Below are positions 1 to 5,424 of a stretch of DNA of 5,424 bases, piece by piece. The first letter of the stretch is position 1. The number at the start of each line of letters is the position of its first letter. The notes beneath the pieces were generated by a model. That model was not told the origin of the DNA. It searched no databases and saw nothing but the letters and a program-made list of their open reading frames with translations. Source of the DNA: Microcella sp. (GTDB taxonomy: Bacteria > Actinomycetota > Actinomycetes > Actinomycetales > Microbacteriaceae); NCBI GenBank assembly GCA_020216895.1, contig JAIWOM010000118.1, positions 1 to 5,424 of the forward strand, written 5' to 3'. The position numbers and the translations under genes are program-made.

Positions 1-459
1 CAGCTCGGTGTTGGCCCGCCGCGCCTCCTCGGGCGTCGCGGCCCGCTCGGAGTGCACCCGCTGCAGCTCGGCGTGCAGTGCCAGCACGGTCTCGATCGCC
101 TCGTCGCTGAGCGTCTTGCGCACGGGCAGCGGCGCCAGCCCCAAGGCCGAGAAGAGCGGACCGGCCTGCACCCGCTCGAGCTCGACCTCGAGAGCCGCGC
201 GGCCGGTCAGCGGCTCGGCGCTGAGCAGCTGGTCGAGGCTCGCGCCGACGGCCCGCGCGATCGCCTGCAGCTCGCTGAGCTTCGCCTCGCGCTTGCCGTT
301 CTCGAGCACGCTGAGGTGCGAGGTCGCGATGCCGACCGCCTCGGCGACCTCGGCGAGCGTGAGCCCCGCATCCGTTCGCAGGGTGCGGATGCGGCGGCCG
401 AGGGTCAGCGGATCGATCACATCTTCAGCCTGGCTGCGGGAGAGCGGCGAGTCGACCAT
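1..459 (-). CDS. ramB: RamB/ScfR-like XRE-family regulator, N-terminal part
   Basis: Reading leftward from the ATG at 459, 153 codons are open to the window edge, so the C-terminus is missing. Residues about 20-80 form an XRE/Cro-type helix-turn-helix ([20 protein letters not shown], then the recognition region around [12 protein letters not shown]). This is followed by the linker characteristic of RamB/ScfR acyl-CoA-type regulators ([20 protein letters not shown], then [10 protein letters not shown]). Full-length relatives are about 470-500 aa and carry an IrrE-like domain and a ScfR domain beyond this point; neither is visible here. In Corynebacterium glutamicum RamB controls aceA, aceB and its own gene, and here the gene is divergent from aceA, which supports the identification. 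Upstream, the frame has no ATG before a TGA at 517-519. No Shine-Dalgarno sequence precedes the start, so leaderless translation is possible. Another XRE regulator remains possible, but the linker and the neighbour make RamB the best call. Confidence 0.85.
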   Translation of the reverse strand, partial: MVDSPLSRSQAEDVIDPLTLGRRIRTLRTDAGLTLAEVAEAVGIATSHLSVLENGKREAKLSELQAIARAVGASLDQLLSAEPLTGRAALEVELERVQAGPLFSALGLAPLPVRKTLSDEAIETVLALHAELQRVHSERAATPEEARRANTEL

Positions 460-465
460 GCCGCG

Positions 466-494
466 AGCCTGCCAGCGCGAGAAGTTCGGCGCAA
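466..494 (-). promoter_or_regulatory. Candidate leaderless promoter of the ramB-like gene
   Basis: On the minus strand TTGCGC (494-489) and CAGGCT (471-466) are separated by 17 nt. CAGGCT lies 6 nt before the ATG at 459, so transcription would begin at or near the start codon, matching the lack of a Shine-Dalgarno sequence. The -10 is poor: only the A and the final T fit TANNNT. The first base of the -35 touches the inverted repeat at 494-517, which would suit autorepression. Confidence 0.25.
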
Positions 495-517
495 CTGAAA
501 TCTCCGGGTATTTCAGT
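494..517. promoter_or_regulatory. 8-bp inverted repeat, candidate operator between ramB and aceA
   Basis: ACTGAAAT (494-501) and ATTTCAGT (510-517) are perfect reverse complements around an 8-nt spacer, 16 bp between arm centres. It is the most AT-rich patch in the intergenic region. It lies 35 bp upstream of the ramB-like start and about 190 bp upstream of aceA. A dimeric regulator binding here could act on both directions; RamB itself, which autoregulates in C. glutamicum, is an obvious candidate. The sequence is not a clear match to the published C. glutamicum RamB motif, so the bound protein is inferred. Confidence 0.5.
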
Positions 518-577
518 CACTCAGCCGGGGTTCCGGGGGTTGTTCTTCGCCCACAGTTGCTCACACGACCTCATCAG

Positions 578-597
578 CACCCCGTGCCGGAGGGGTG
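578..597. repeat. Short inverted repeat in the aceA upstream region
   Basis: CACCCC (578-583) and GGGGTG (592-597) can pair over an 8-nt loop. It lies 5 bp before the much longer inverted repeat at 602-673. It could be a small stem in the aceA leader RNA or half of a protein site; six GC-rich pairs in high-GC DNA can also arise by chance. Confidence 0.35.
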
Positions 598-601
598 TCG
601 T

Positions 602-673
602 GCACGAACTCCTGCAGAACGACGCCAGACCGGTGGTTTCGGCTCTCGGGCCTCGTTCTGCAGACGTTCGTGC
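602..673. promoter_or_regulatory. 21-bp imperfect inverted repeat before aceA (operator pair or leader hairpin)
   Basis: The left arm (602-622) and the right arm (653-673) pair at 19 of 21 positions around a 30-nt loop. Each arm read in its own direction is GCACGAAC, two variable bases, then CTGCAGAACGA. Each arm contains GAAC twice, 11 bp apart (606-609 and 617-620; on the other strand 669-666 and 658-655), as expected for sites on one face of the helix. The arm centres are 51 bp apart. The repeat ends 36 bp before the aceA ATG. It resembles a duplicated operator that could be looped or cooperatively filled. If the transcript starts further upstream, it would form a long hairpin just before the ribosome binding site. 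The arms vaguely recall the RamB motif (AACT..TGCA.AA) but with changed spacing. Confidence 0.6.
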
Positions 674-698
674 CTGCACCCTCGCCACACCGACCGAC

Positions 699-703
699 AG
701 GAG
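699..703 (+). promoter_or_regulatory. Shine-Dalgarno sequence of aceA
   Basis: AGGAG stands 6 nt before the ATG at 710. It decides this start within a frame that stays open far upstream, to position 8, across the ramB-like gene on the other strand. Confidence 0.85.
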
Positions 704-709
704 CACCTC

Positions 710-2014
710 ATGACCCAGCACCAGCCGACCCGCCCCGGCGACCAGACCCAGACCGCCGCCGAGCTCGAGACGCAGTGGAAGACCGACGCCCGCTGGGACG
801 GCGTGCGCCGCGACTACAGCGCCGACGACGTCATCGAGCTGCGCGGCCCCGTCCGCGAGGAGCGCACGCTCGCTCGACGCGGCGCCGAGCAGCTGTGGCA
901 GCTGATCCAGCAGAACGCGGTCGACCCGGGCGAGTGGACCTACGCCCTCGGCGCCCTCACCGGCAACCAGGCCGTGCAGCAGGTGCGTGCCGGCCTGAAG
1001 GCCATCTACCTGAGTGGCTGGCAGGTCGCCGCCGACGCCAACCTCTCGGGCCAGACCTACCCCGACCAGAGCCTCTACCCGGCCAACTCGGTGCCCGCTG
1101 TCGTGCGCCGCATCAACAACGCCCTGCTGCGCGCGGGGCAGATCGAGCAGGACGGTCGTGACTGGATGGTGCCGATCGTCGCGGATGCGGAGGCCGGCTT
1201 CGGCGGTCCGCTCAACGCCTACGAGCTCATGCACGGCATGATCGAGGCCGGCGCGGCGGGCGTGCACTGGGAGGACCAGCTCGCCAGCGAGAAGAAGTGC
1301 GGACACATGGGCGGCAAAGTGCTCGTGCCCACGAGCCAGCACATCCGCACGCTGCAGGCCGCGCGTCTCGCGGCCGACGTCGCCGACGTGCCGAGCATCA
1401 TCATCGCCCGCACCGACTCGCTCGCCGCCAACCTGCTGACGAGCGATGTCGACGAGCGCGACCGCCCCTTCACCACCGGCGAGCGCACGGCCGAAGGCTT
1501 CTACGAGGTCGAGCCGGGCCTCGGCCCGGTGCTCGCCCGCGCGCACGCCTACGCCGAGTACGCCGACATGATCTGGGTCGAGACCAGCGAGCCCGACCTC
1601 GAGCTGGCGCGGGCCGTCGCGGAGAGCATCCACCGCGAGCACCCCGGCAAGCGCCTGGCGTACAACTGCTCGCCGAGCTTCAACTGGAAGCGGCACCTCG
1701 ACGACGCGACCATCGCGAAGTTCCAGCGCGAGCTCGCGGCCATGGGGTACGCCTTCCAGTTCATCACCCTCGCCGGATTCCACTCGCTCAACCACTCGAT
1801 GTTCGAGCTCGCCCGCGGCTACCACGAGCGGCAGATGACCGCCTACGTCGAGCTGCAAGAGGCCGAGTTCGCCTCGGAGGCCGACGGCTACACCGCGACG
1901 AAGCACCAGCGCGAGGTCGGCACCGGCTACTTCGATCGCATCGCGACGGCCCTCAACCCGCAGAGCGCGACGCTCGCGCTCGTGGGCTCGACCGAGTCCG
2001 AGCAGTTCCACTGA
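710..2014 (+). CDS. aceA: Isocitrate lyase
   Basis: The product is a 434-aa isocitrate lyase, which cleaves isocitrate to glyoxylate and succinate, the first step of the glyoxylate shunt, in the cytoplasm. The length fits the short bacterial form. The catalytic signature KKCGHMGGK is at 195-203 with the active-site Cys at 197. [10 protein letters not shown] (102-111) and the metal-site region [12 protein letters not shown] (155-166) are intact, as is the substrate-binding NCSPSFNW (319-326). The conserved C-terminal helical part ([20 protein letters not shown]) is also present. No catalytic residue appears to be lost. The start is fixed by AGGAG 6 nt upstream and by the usual N-terminus before the conserved [17 protein letters not shown] region. 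aceB follows after 26 nt, so the two are probably cotranscribed. The divergent RamB-like gene and the inverted repeats upstream suggest carbon-source control. The related methylisocitrate lyase (PrpB) is shorter and lacks this exact arrangement, so it is unlikely. Confidence 0.97.
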   Translation: MTQHQPTRPGDQTQTAAELETQWKTDARWDGVRRDYSADDVIELRGPVREERTLARRGAEQLWQLIQQNAVDPGEWTYALGALTGNQAVQQVRAGLKAIYLSGWQVAADANLSGQTYPDQSLYPANSVPAVVRRINNALLRAGQIEQDGRDWMVPIVADAEAGFGGPLNAYELMHGMIEAGAAGVHWEDQLASEKKCGHMGGKVLVPTSQHIRTLQAARLAADVADVPSIIIARTDSLAANLLTSDVDERDRPFTTGERTAEGFYEVEPGLGPVLARAHAYAEYADMIWVETSEPDLELARAVAESIHREHPGKRLAYNCSPSFNWKRHLDDATIAKFQRELAAMGYAFQFITLAGFHSLNHSMFELARGYHERQMTAYVELQEAEFASEADGYTATKHQREVGTGYFDRIATALNPQSATLALVGSTESEQFH

Positions 2015-2029
2015 TCCGCCCCACTGACC

Positions 2030-2034
2030 AGGAG
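2030..2034 (+). promoter_or_regulatory. Shine-Dalgarno sequence of aceB
   Basis: AGGAG stands 6 nt before the ATG at 2041, the same motif and spacing as at aceA. It indicates that aceB is translated independently inside a shared mRNA. Confidence 0.85.
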
Positions 2035-2040
2035 ATCACC

Positions 2041-3702
2041 ATGAGCACGACAGCACTCACCGCAGAATCTCTGAAGATCGTCGGCCCGATGCGGCCCCGG
2101 TACGACGAGATCCTGACCCCGGATGCCCTCGCCTTCGTCGAGCGCCTGCAGCACCGCTTCGGCGGCCAGCGGCACGCGCTGCTCGCCGACCGCATGCAGC
2201 TGCGCTACGACCTCGGCAATGGCCGAGACCTGCGCTTCCTGCAGGAGACGGAGGGCATCCGCACCGACCCCGACTGGCGCGTCGCCGGAGCGGGACCCGG
2301 CCTGCACGACCGGCGCGTGGAGATCACGGGCCCGTGCGACCCGAAGATGACGATCAACGCCCTCAACTCGCGGGCCAACGTCTGGCTCGCCGACCTGGAG
2401 GACGCGACGAGCCCGACCTGGGCGAACATCATCGAGGGGCAGCTGAGCCTGTTCGACGCGATCCGCGGGCAGCTCGAGTACACGAGCCCGGAAGGCAAGG
2501 AGTACCGCGTCACCGCCGAGCGCACCCCGACGATCGTGATGCGGCCGCGCGGCTGGCACCTGGTCGAGAAGCACATCGAGCACACCGACCGCAGCGGCCG
2601 CACCTTCGCCGCGAGCGCGAGCCTCGTCGACTTCGGGCTGTACGCCTTCCACAACGCGCACGCCCTCATCGCCGCCGGCCGCGGGCCGTACGTCTACCTG
2701 CCGAAGCTCGAGAACCACCGCGAGGCGCGGCTGTGGAACGAGGTGTTCACGTTCGCCGAGGCCGAGCTGGGCCTGCCGCACGGCACGATCCGCGCGACGG
2801 TGCTCATCGAGACCTTCCCGGCCGCGTTCGAGATGGAAGAGATCCTCTACGAGCTGCGCGACCACTGCGCGGGCCTCAACGCCGGCCGGTGGGACTACGT
2901 GTTCTCGATCATCAAGAACTACCGCAACCGCGGGCTGCGGTTCGTGCTGCCCGACCGCGATCGCATCCTCATGACGCTGCCGTTCATGCGGGCCTACACC
3001 GAGCTGCTCGTGCAGACCGCCCACAAGCGCGGCGCCCACGCGATCGGCGGCATGAGCGCGTTCATCCCCGACCGCCGCAGCCCCGAGGTCACCGAGCGCG
3101 CCCTCGAGCGGGTCGCCGCCGACAAGCGCCGCGAGGCCCGCGACGGCTTCGACGGTTCGTGGGTCGCGCATCCCGATCTGATCCCGGTGGCGCGCGCCGA
3201 GTTCGACGCGGTTCTCGGCGACCGTCCGAACCAGCTCGAGCGCCTGCGCGAGGAGGTCGCGGTGACCGAGCGCGAGCTGCTCGACATCCGCTCGGCGGGC
3301 GGCGAGATCACCCGCGCGGGCGTGCGGGCGAACGTGTCGATCACCGTGCGCTACCTCGAGTCGTGGCTGCGCGGCATCGGCGCCGCGGCCATCGACCACC
3401 TCATGGAGGACGCGGCGACGGCCGAGATCAGTCGTTCGCAGCTGTGGCAGTGGATGCACCACGAGCTGCGCTGCAGCGACGGCACCCTCATCACTCCCGA
3501 GCTGGTCGAGGGGATGCTCGCCGAGGTCCTCGCGGAGCTGCCGCGGCCCGACGGCCACCGCCTGGCCGAGGCGGAGGAGGTGTTCCGGCAGGTGACGCTC
3601 GGGGAGGAGTTCCCGACCTTCCTCACGGTGCCGGCCTACGCGCGGTTCCTCGTCGAGCGCGACGACGCACCCGACAGCACGGCGGAGCAGCGCGCCGCCT
3701 GA
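2041..3702 (+). CDS. aceB: Malate synthase A
   Basis: The product is a 553-aa malate synthase of the A type, which condenses glyoxylate with acetyl-CoA to malate and completes the glyoxylate shunt started by the preceding aceA. Family hallmarks run in order: NVWLADLEDATSPTW (113-127), the substrate-site region MRPRGWHLVEKH (167-178), and IETFPAAFEMEEILYELR (256-273), whose Glu257 is a likely Mg ligand. Then come the family signature DHCAGLNAGRWDYVFSIIK (274-292, with Asp285 a likely metal ligand) and LMEDAATAEISRSQLWQW (454-471), where Asp457 is the probable catalytic base. The length is normal for malate synthase A and well short of the roughly 720-aa G form (GlcB), which has a different architecture. 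The end is intact. The C-terminal tail from about residue 540 is short, polar and unlike a conserved domain. It converges with the Lrp/AsnC gene, leaving 27 nt between the stop codons. Confidence 0.97.
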   Translation: MSTTALTAESLKIVGPMRPRYDEILTPDALAFVERLQHRFGGQRHALLADRMQLRYDLGNGRDLRFLQETEGIRTDPDWRVAGAGPGLHDRRVEITGPCDPKMTINALNSRANVWLADLEDATSPTWANIIEGQLSLFDAIRGQLEYTSPEGKEYRVTAERTPTIVMRPRGWHLVEKHIEHTDRSGRTFAASASLVDFGLYAFHNAHALIAAGRGPYVYLPKLENHREARLWNEVFTFAEAELGLPHGTIRATVLIETFPAAFEMEEILYELRDHCAGLNAGRWDYVFSIIKNYRNRGLRFVLPDRDRILMTLPFMRAYTELLVQTAHKRGAHAIGGMSAFIPDRRSPEVTERALERVAADKRREARDGFDGSWVAHPDLIPVARAEFDAVLGDRPNQLERLREEVAVTERELLDIRSAGGEITRAGVRANVSITVRYLESWLRGIGAAAIDHLMEDAATAEISRSQLWQWMHHELRCSDGTLITPELVEGMLAEVLAELPRPDGHRLAEAEEVFRQVTLGEEFPTFLTVPAYARFLVERDDAPDSTAEQRAA

Positions 3703-3712
3703 TCAGCGGTCC

Positions 3713-3751
3713 GATCGGCCGCCGGGGCCCTACTGGTTCCGGCGGTCGATC
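3713..3751 (+). terminator. Candidate terminator hairpin for aceAB, overlapping the end of the lrp-like gene
   Basis: Positions 3713-3725 and 3739-3751 pair over 13 bp (12 Watson-Crick and one G-U in the plus-strand RNA) around a 13-nt loop. It starts 10 nt after the aceB stop codon. The loop contains the stop codon of the convergent regulator and the right arm covers its last codons. No T-rich tract follows on either strand, so it would be a U-less terminator, as is common in high-GC actinobacteria, or a 3'-end protecting stem. Confidence 0.5.
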
Positions 3752-4167
3752 AGCCGCGTCAGGATGATCGCGCTGCGGGTGTGGTCGACGTTGGGGGCCA
3801 CGCGGACGCGTTCGAGGGCATCCTCGAGCGAGGGGATGTCGCGCGAGCGGATGTGCACGATCGCATCGGCATCGCCGGTGACCGTGCCGGCGTCGACGAC
3901 CTCCGGCACGGCGGCGAGGATGCGGCGCAGCTCATCGGGCGCGACGGTGCCGCGGCAGAACAGCTCGACGTAGGCCTCGACGGCCATGCCGTCGACGGCG
4001 GGGTCGACCTGCACGGTGAACGAGCGGATCACGCCGTCGGCGACGAGCCGGTCGACGCGGCGCTTGACGGCCGAGGCGGAGAGCCCGACGACATCGCCGA
4101 TGTCGCCGTACCCCGCGCGAGCGTTCTGCCGCAGCTGGTCGATGATGCGGTAGTCGATGGCGTCCAC
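3730..4167 (-). CDS. Lrp/AsnC-family transcriptional regulator
   Basis: The product is a 145-aa regulator of the Lrp/AsnC feast-famine family, normal in length. The N-terminal winged helix-turn-helix spans about residues 3-50, with the family signature in DIGDVVGLSASAVKRRVDRL (22-41) and VADGVIRSF after it. The C-terminal ligand-binding and oligomerisation (RAM) domain covers about 62-140. It includes a glycine-rich turn at GTVTGDADAIVHIRS (94-108), the region where Lrp proteins bind amino-acid effectors at subunit interfaces. The effector is not readable from the sequence. The start is GTG at 4167; no in-frame upstream start or well-placed Shine-Dalgarno is visible, so leaderless expression is plausible. 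It converges with aceB and diverges from the iron-binding lipoprotein, and neither neighbour is an obvious amino-acid target. Its own promoter or a remote operon may be its target. Confidence 0.9.
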   Translation of the reverse strand: MDAIDYRIIDQLRQNARAGYGDIGDVVGLSASAVKRRVDRLVADGVIRSFTVQVDPAVDGMAVEAYVELFCRGTVAPDELRRILAAVPEVVDAGTVTGDADAIVHIRSRDIPSLEDALERVRVAPNVDHTRSAIILTRLIDRRNQ

Positions 4168-4174
4168 ACCCGTG

Positions 4175-4180
4175 AGCGTA
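4175..4180 (-). promoter_or_regulatory. Candidate -10 element for leaderless lrp-like transcript
   Basis: TACGCT on the minus strand fits the TANNNT form of actinobacterial -10 elements and lies 7 nt before the GTG at 4167. The nearest GAGGA is about 14 nt from the start, too far for normal ribosome binding. No good -35 is present 16-19 nt upstream. Confidence 0.35.
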
Positions 4181-4202
4181 GTCCTCGGGGCGGTCCCGCC
4201 GA

Positions 4203-4232
4203 TTGGCGTCGTCGGTCAGGTAAGGCTAGCCT
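4203..4232 (+). promoter_or_regulatory. Candidate leaderless promoter of the iron-binding lipoprotein gene
   Basis: TTGGCG (4203-4208) as -35 and TAGCCT (4227-4232) as -10 are 18 nt apart. The -10 ends 8 nt before the ATG at 4241, so the mRNA would start at or next to the start codon; no Shine-Dalgarno sequence is present. The -10 lies inside the iron-box palindrome, so a bound repressor would directly block RNA polymerase. Confidence 0.5.
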
Positions 4233-4237
4233 TACCT
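4218..4237. promoter_or_regulatory. DtxR/IdeR-type iron box (perfect 20-bp palindrome)
   Basis: AGGTAAGGCT followed by AGCCTTACCT is a perfect 20-bp palindrome ending 3 nt before the lipoprotein start. Against the DtxR/IdeR consensus TTAGGTTAGSCTAACCTAA it matches 15 of 19 positions on the plus strand at 4216-4234, and 15 of 19 on the minus strand at 4221-4239. The two registers are 5 bp apart, which suits two repressor dimers on nearly opposite faces of the helix, as known for DtxR. With iron replete, the Fe-loaded repressor would shut the uptake gene. The palindrome is also about 40 bp upstream of the divergent regulator's -10, and so probably out of reach of it. Confidence 0.88.
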
Positions 4238-4240
4238 ATC

Positions 4241-5284
4241 ATGCGTACCGCCTTCCTCTCCGCCACCGCTCTGGCCGCTGTCGGCCTTCTCCTCTCGGGC
4301 TGCGCCGCTCCGGCCCCCGCCGAGACCGCCGCGCCGACCGAGCCGGTCGCCGACGGTGCCTTCACGCTCTACTCGGGCCGCGACGAGGCGCTCGTGCAGC
4401 CGCTCATCGACCAATTCGAGGCCGAGACCGGCATCGAGGTCGAGGTGCGCTACGGCAACACCCCTGAGCTCGGCGCCCTGCTTCTCGAGGAGGGCGCGGC
4501 GACGCCCGCCCAGGTCTTCCTCTCGCAGGATGCCGGTGCGCTCGGCGCCCTCAGCCAGGCCGGGCTCTTCGCCACCCTGCCGCAGGAGATCACCGACGCG
4601 GTGCCCGCCGGCTTCACCTCCACCGACGGCAGCTGGGTCGGCGTGACCGGTCGCGCCCGCGTCGTCGTCTACGACGGGGAGCGCCTCAGCGCCGACGAGC
4701 TGCCCGACACGATCGACGGCTACGTCACCGACGAGTGGAACGGCCGTCTTGCCGTCGCCCCCACCAACGCGAGCTTCCAGTCGTTCGTCACGGCGCTCCG
4801 CGTGCTCGAGGGCGAGGACGCCGCAGCGGAGTGGGTGACTGCGCTCGCCGGCAACAGCCCGCAGATCTTCGAGGGCAACACCCCGATCCTCACCGCGGTC
4901 AACGACGGGGCGGTGGAGGCCGGCCTCATCAACCACTACTACTGGTTCCGCGCGGCCAGCGAGGTCGGGGCCTCGACCATGCGCGCGCAGCTGAAGTACC
5001 TGACCGCCGGGGATGCGGGCTCGATCGTCAACGTCACGGGAGCGGGCATCCTCGCCGGCGGTGCGGACGATGCGGACGCCCTCGAGTTCGTGCGCTTCCT
5101 CGTCTCGGAGGCCGCCCAGACCTACTTCGTCGAGCAGACCTTCGAGTACCCGCTGGTGCCCGGCATCGCCGCGCCCGAGGGCCTGCCCGCACTGGAGACC
5201 CTGCTGACGCCGGGGCTCGACCTCAGCGACCTCGACGACCTCGCGACGACGCAGCGCCTGCTCGCCGACGCGGGGCTCATCTAG
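4241..5284 (+). CDS. Ferric-iron ABC transporter substrate-binding lipoprotein (FbpA/AfuA/FutA type)
   Basis: The product is a 347-aa periplasmic-binding-protein-fold protein. Residues 1-21 are a lipoprotein signal: MRTAFL, a hydrophobic stretch and the lipobox LSGC with Cys21. The mature protein would therefore be anchored on the outer face of the cytoplasmic membrane after an Ala/Pro/Glu-rich linker (22-38). FTLYSGRDEALVQPLIDQFE (41-60) is the typical opening of FbpA-like iron binders. VTGRARVVVY (135-144), NHYYW (231-235, adjacent tyrosines that are classic Fe(III) ligands) and FEYPLVPGI (301-309) follow in family order. The protein should capture Fe(III), free or with a small anion, for an ABC importer. 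The start at 4241 is chosen because it begins the signal peptide; the frame is open to 4157 but the extra residues would spoil the signal. The iron box at the start supports iron over thiamine or phosphonate as ligand. Confidence 0.92.
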   Translation: MRTAFLSATALAAVGLLLSGCAAPAPAETAAPTEPVADGAFTLYSGRDEALVQPLIDQFEAETGIEVEVRYGNTPELGALLLEEGAATPAQVFLSQDAGALGALSQAGLFATLPQEITDAVPAGFTSTDGSWVGVTGRARVVVYDGERLSADELPDTIDGYVTDEWNGRLAVAPTNASFQSFVTALRVLEGEDAAAEWVTALAGNSPQIFEGNTPILTAVNDGAVEAGLINHYYWFRAASEVGASTMRAQLKYLTAGDAGSIVNVTGAGILAGGADDADALEFVRFLVSEAAQTYFVEQTFEYPLVPGIAAPEGLPALETLLTPGLDLSDLDDLATTQRLLADAGLI

Positions 5285-5348
5285 CCGCGCGCAGAACCGG
5301 GCCCTTCGTCCCTGCCGCCTCCCGGCCGCCCCGTGATGCACTAGAGCC

Positions 5349-5424
5349 ATGACCATCGCGCCGACGAGCGCGACGCCCGTCGCGTCGCGGGCTCCGGATG
5401 CCCGGGGCCCCGTCGTCGCGCGTG
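5349..5424 (+). CDS. Start of a gene, probably the iron ABC transporter permease
   Basis: An ATG at 5349 opens a frame running off the window after 25 complete codons (MTIAPTSATPVASRAPDARG and on). The visible part is a low-complexity Ala/Pro/Ser/Arg-rich N-terminus without a membrane segment, so the sequence itself does not identify the product. Position alone, 64 nt after an iron-binding lipoprotein and in the same direction, suggests an FbpB/AfuB-type permease; such proteins often have a polar N-terminal tail before the first helix. There is no clear Shine-Dalgarno sequence. The 64-nt gap (5285-5348) is GC-rich with no convincing terminator, in keeping with one operon. Confidence 0.5.
   Translation, partial: MTIAPTSATPVASRAPDARGPVVAR

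Noticed and set aside
491..560. GCAACTG (491-497) and CAGTTGC (554-560) as an inverted pair
   Set aside because: Only 7 bp with a 56-nt gap and no matching flanks; chance is a sufficient explanation.
8..709. In-frame extension of the aceA reading frame far upstream of 710
   Set aside because: It runs antisense across the ramB-like gene and the intergenic repeats, has no resemblance to isocitrate lyase N-termini, and the AGGAG at 699-703 fixes the start at 710.
595..709. A possible leader peptide beginning at the GTG at 595
   Set aside because: The frame does not stop before aceA but continues deep into it out of frame, so it is not a short leader peptide, and no Shine-Dalgarno-to-stop arrangement typical of attenuation is present.
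521..2011. 496-codon open frame on the minus strand opposite aceA
   Set aside because: It is a GC-skew shadow: Arg/Gly/Val/Leu-rich with no recognisable domain, antisense to a gene with intact catalytic motifs.
1927..3558. 543-codon open frame on the minus strand opposite aceB
   Set aside because: Same low-complexity shadow composition; aceB carries all the family signatures on the plus strand.
4157..4240. Longer N-terminus for the iron-binding lipoprotein starting at 4157
   Set aside because: It would overlap the lrp-like start, translate through the iron box, and put 28 residues before a proper lipoprotein signal peptide.
5297..5325. CCGGG and CCCGG as a terminator stem after the iron-binding gene
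   Set aside because: Five pairs with a 19-nt loop and no T tract in GC-rich DNA is too weak, and it would split a likely operon.
4232..5356. 374-codon open frame on the minus strand opposite the iron-binding protein
   Set aside because: Arg/Gly/Glu-rich antisense shadow with no domain; the plus strand encodes a clear lipoprotein signal and an FbpA-like fold.

Overview
The window is high-GC DNA with strongly GC-ending codons. Its gene families and layout point to an actinobacterium, most likely of the Microbacteriaceae type: a RamB/ScfR-like regulator beside isocitrate lyase, an Lrp/AsnC regulator, a DtxR/IdeR-type iron box and a lipoprotein iron-binding protein. The genus cannot be told from this stretch alone.

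Positions 1-3702 form a glyoxylate-shunt module. A RamB-like regulator runs leftward from 459 and is cut by the window edge. It is divergent from aceA (isocitrate lyase, 710-2014), which is followed after 26 nt by aceB (malate synthase A, 2041-3702). Together the two enzymes bypass the decarboxylating steps of the TCA cycle during growth on acetate, fatty acids or other C2 sources; RamB is the expected acetate-metabolism regulator. The 250-bp region between ramB and aceA holds three inverted repeats: an operator-like pair at 494-517, a small stem at 578-597, and a 21-bp imperfect repeat at 602-673 with 19 of 21 positions paired. It contains no TA dinucleotide from 511 up to the aceA start.

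Positions 3703-4167 hold an Lrp/AsnC-family regulator on the minus strand, convergent with aceB. A 13-bp-stem hairpin lies between and over the two gene ends and is the best terminator candidate.

Positions 4168-5424 hold an iron-uptake locus. The 73-bp divergent gap contains a perfect 20-bp palindrome of DtxR/IdeR type that ends 3 nt before the start codon of a lipoprotein ferric-iron-binding protein (4241-5284). Another gene starts at 5349 and runs off the window; by position it is probably the ABC permease.

A common thread is translation initiation. aceA and aceB both have AGGAG exactly 6 nt before ATG. The two regulators and the iron-binding lipoprotein have no Shine-Dalgarno sequence but do have -10-like hexamers 6-8 nt before the start, which suggests leaderless mRNAs. 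I found no mobile element, CRISPR array, RNA gene or wholly novel system. The interest lies in the regulatory DNA.
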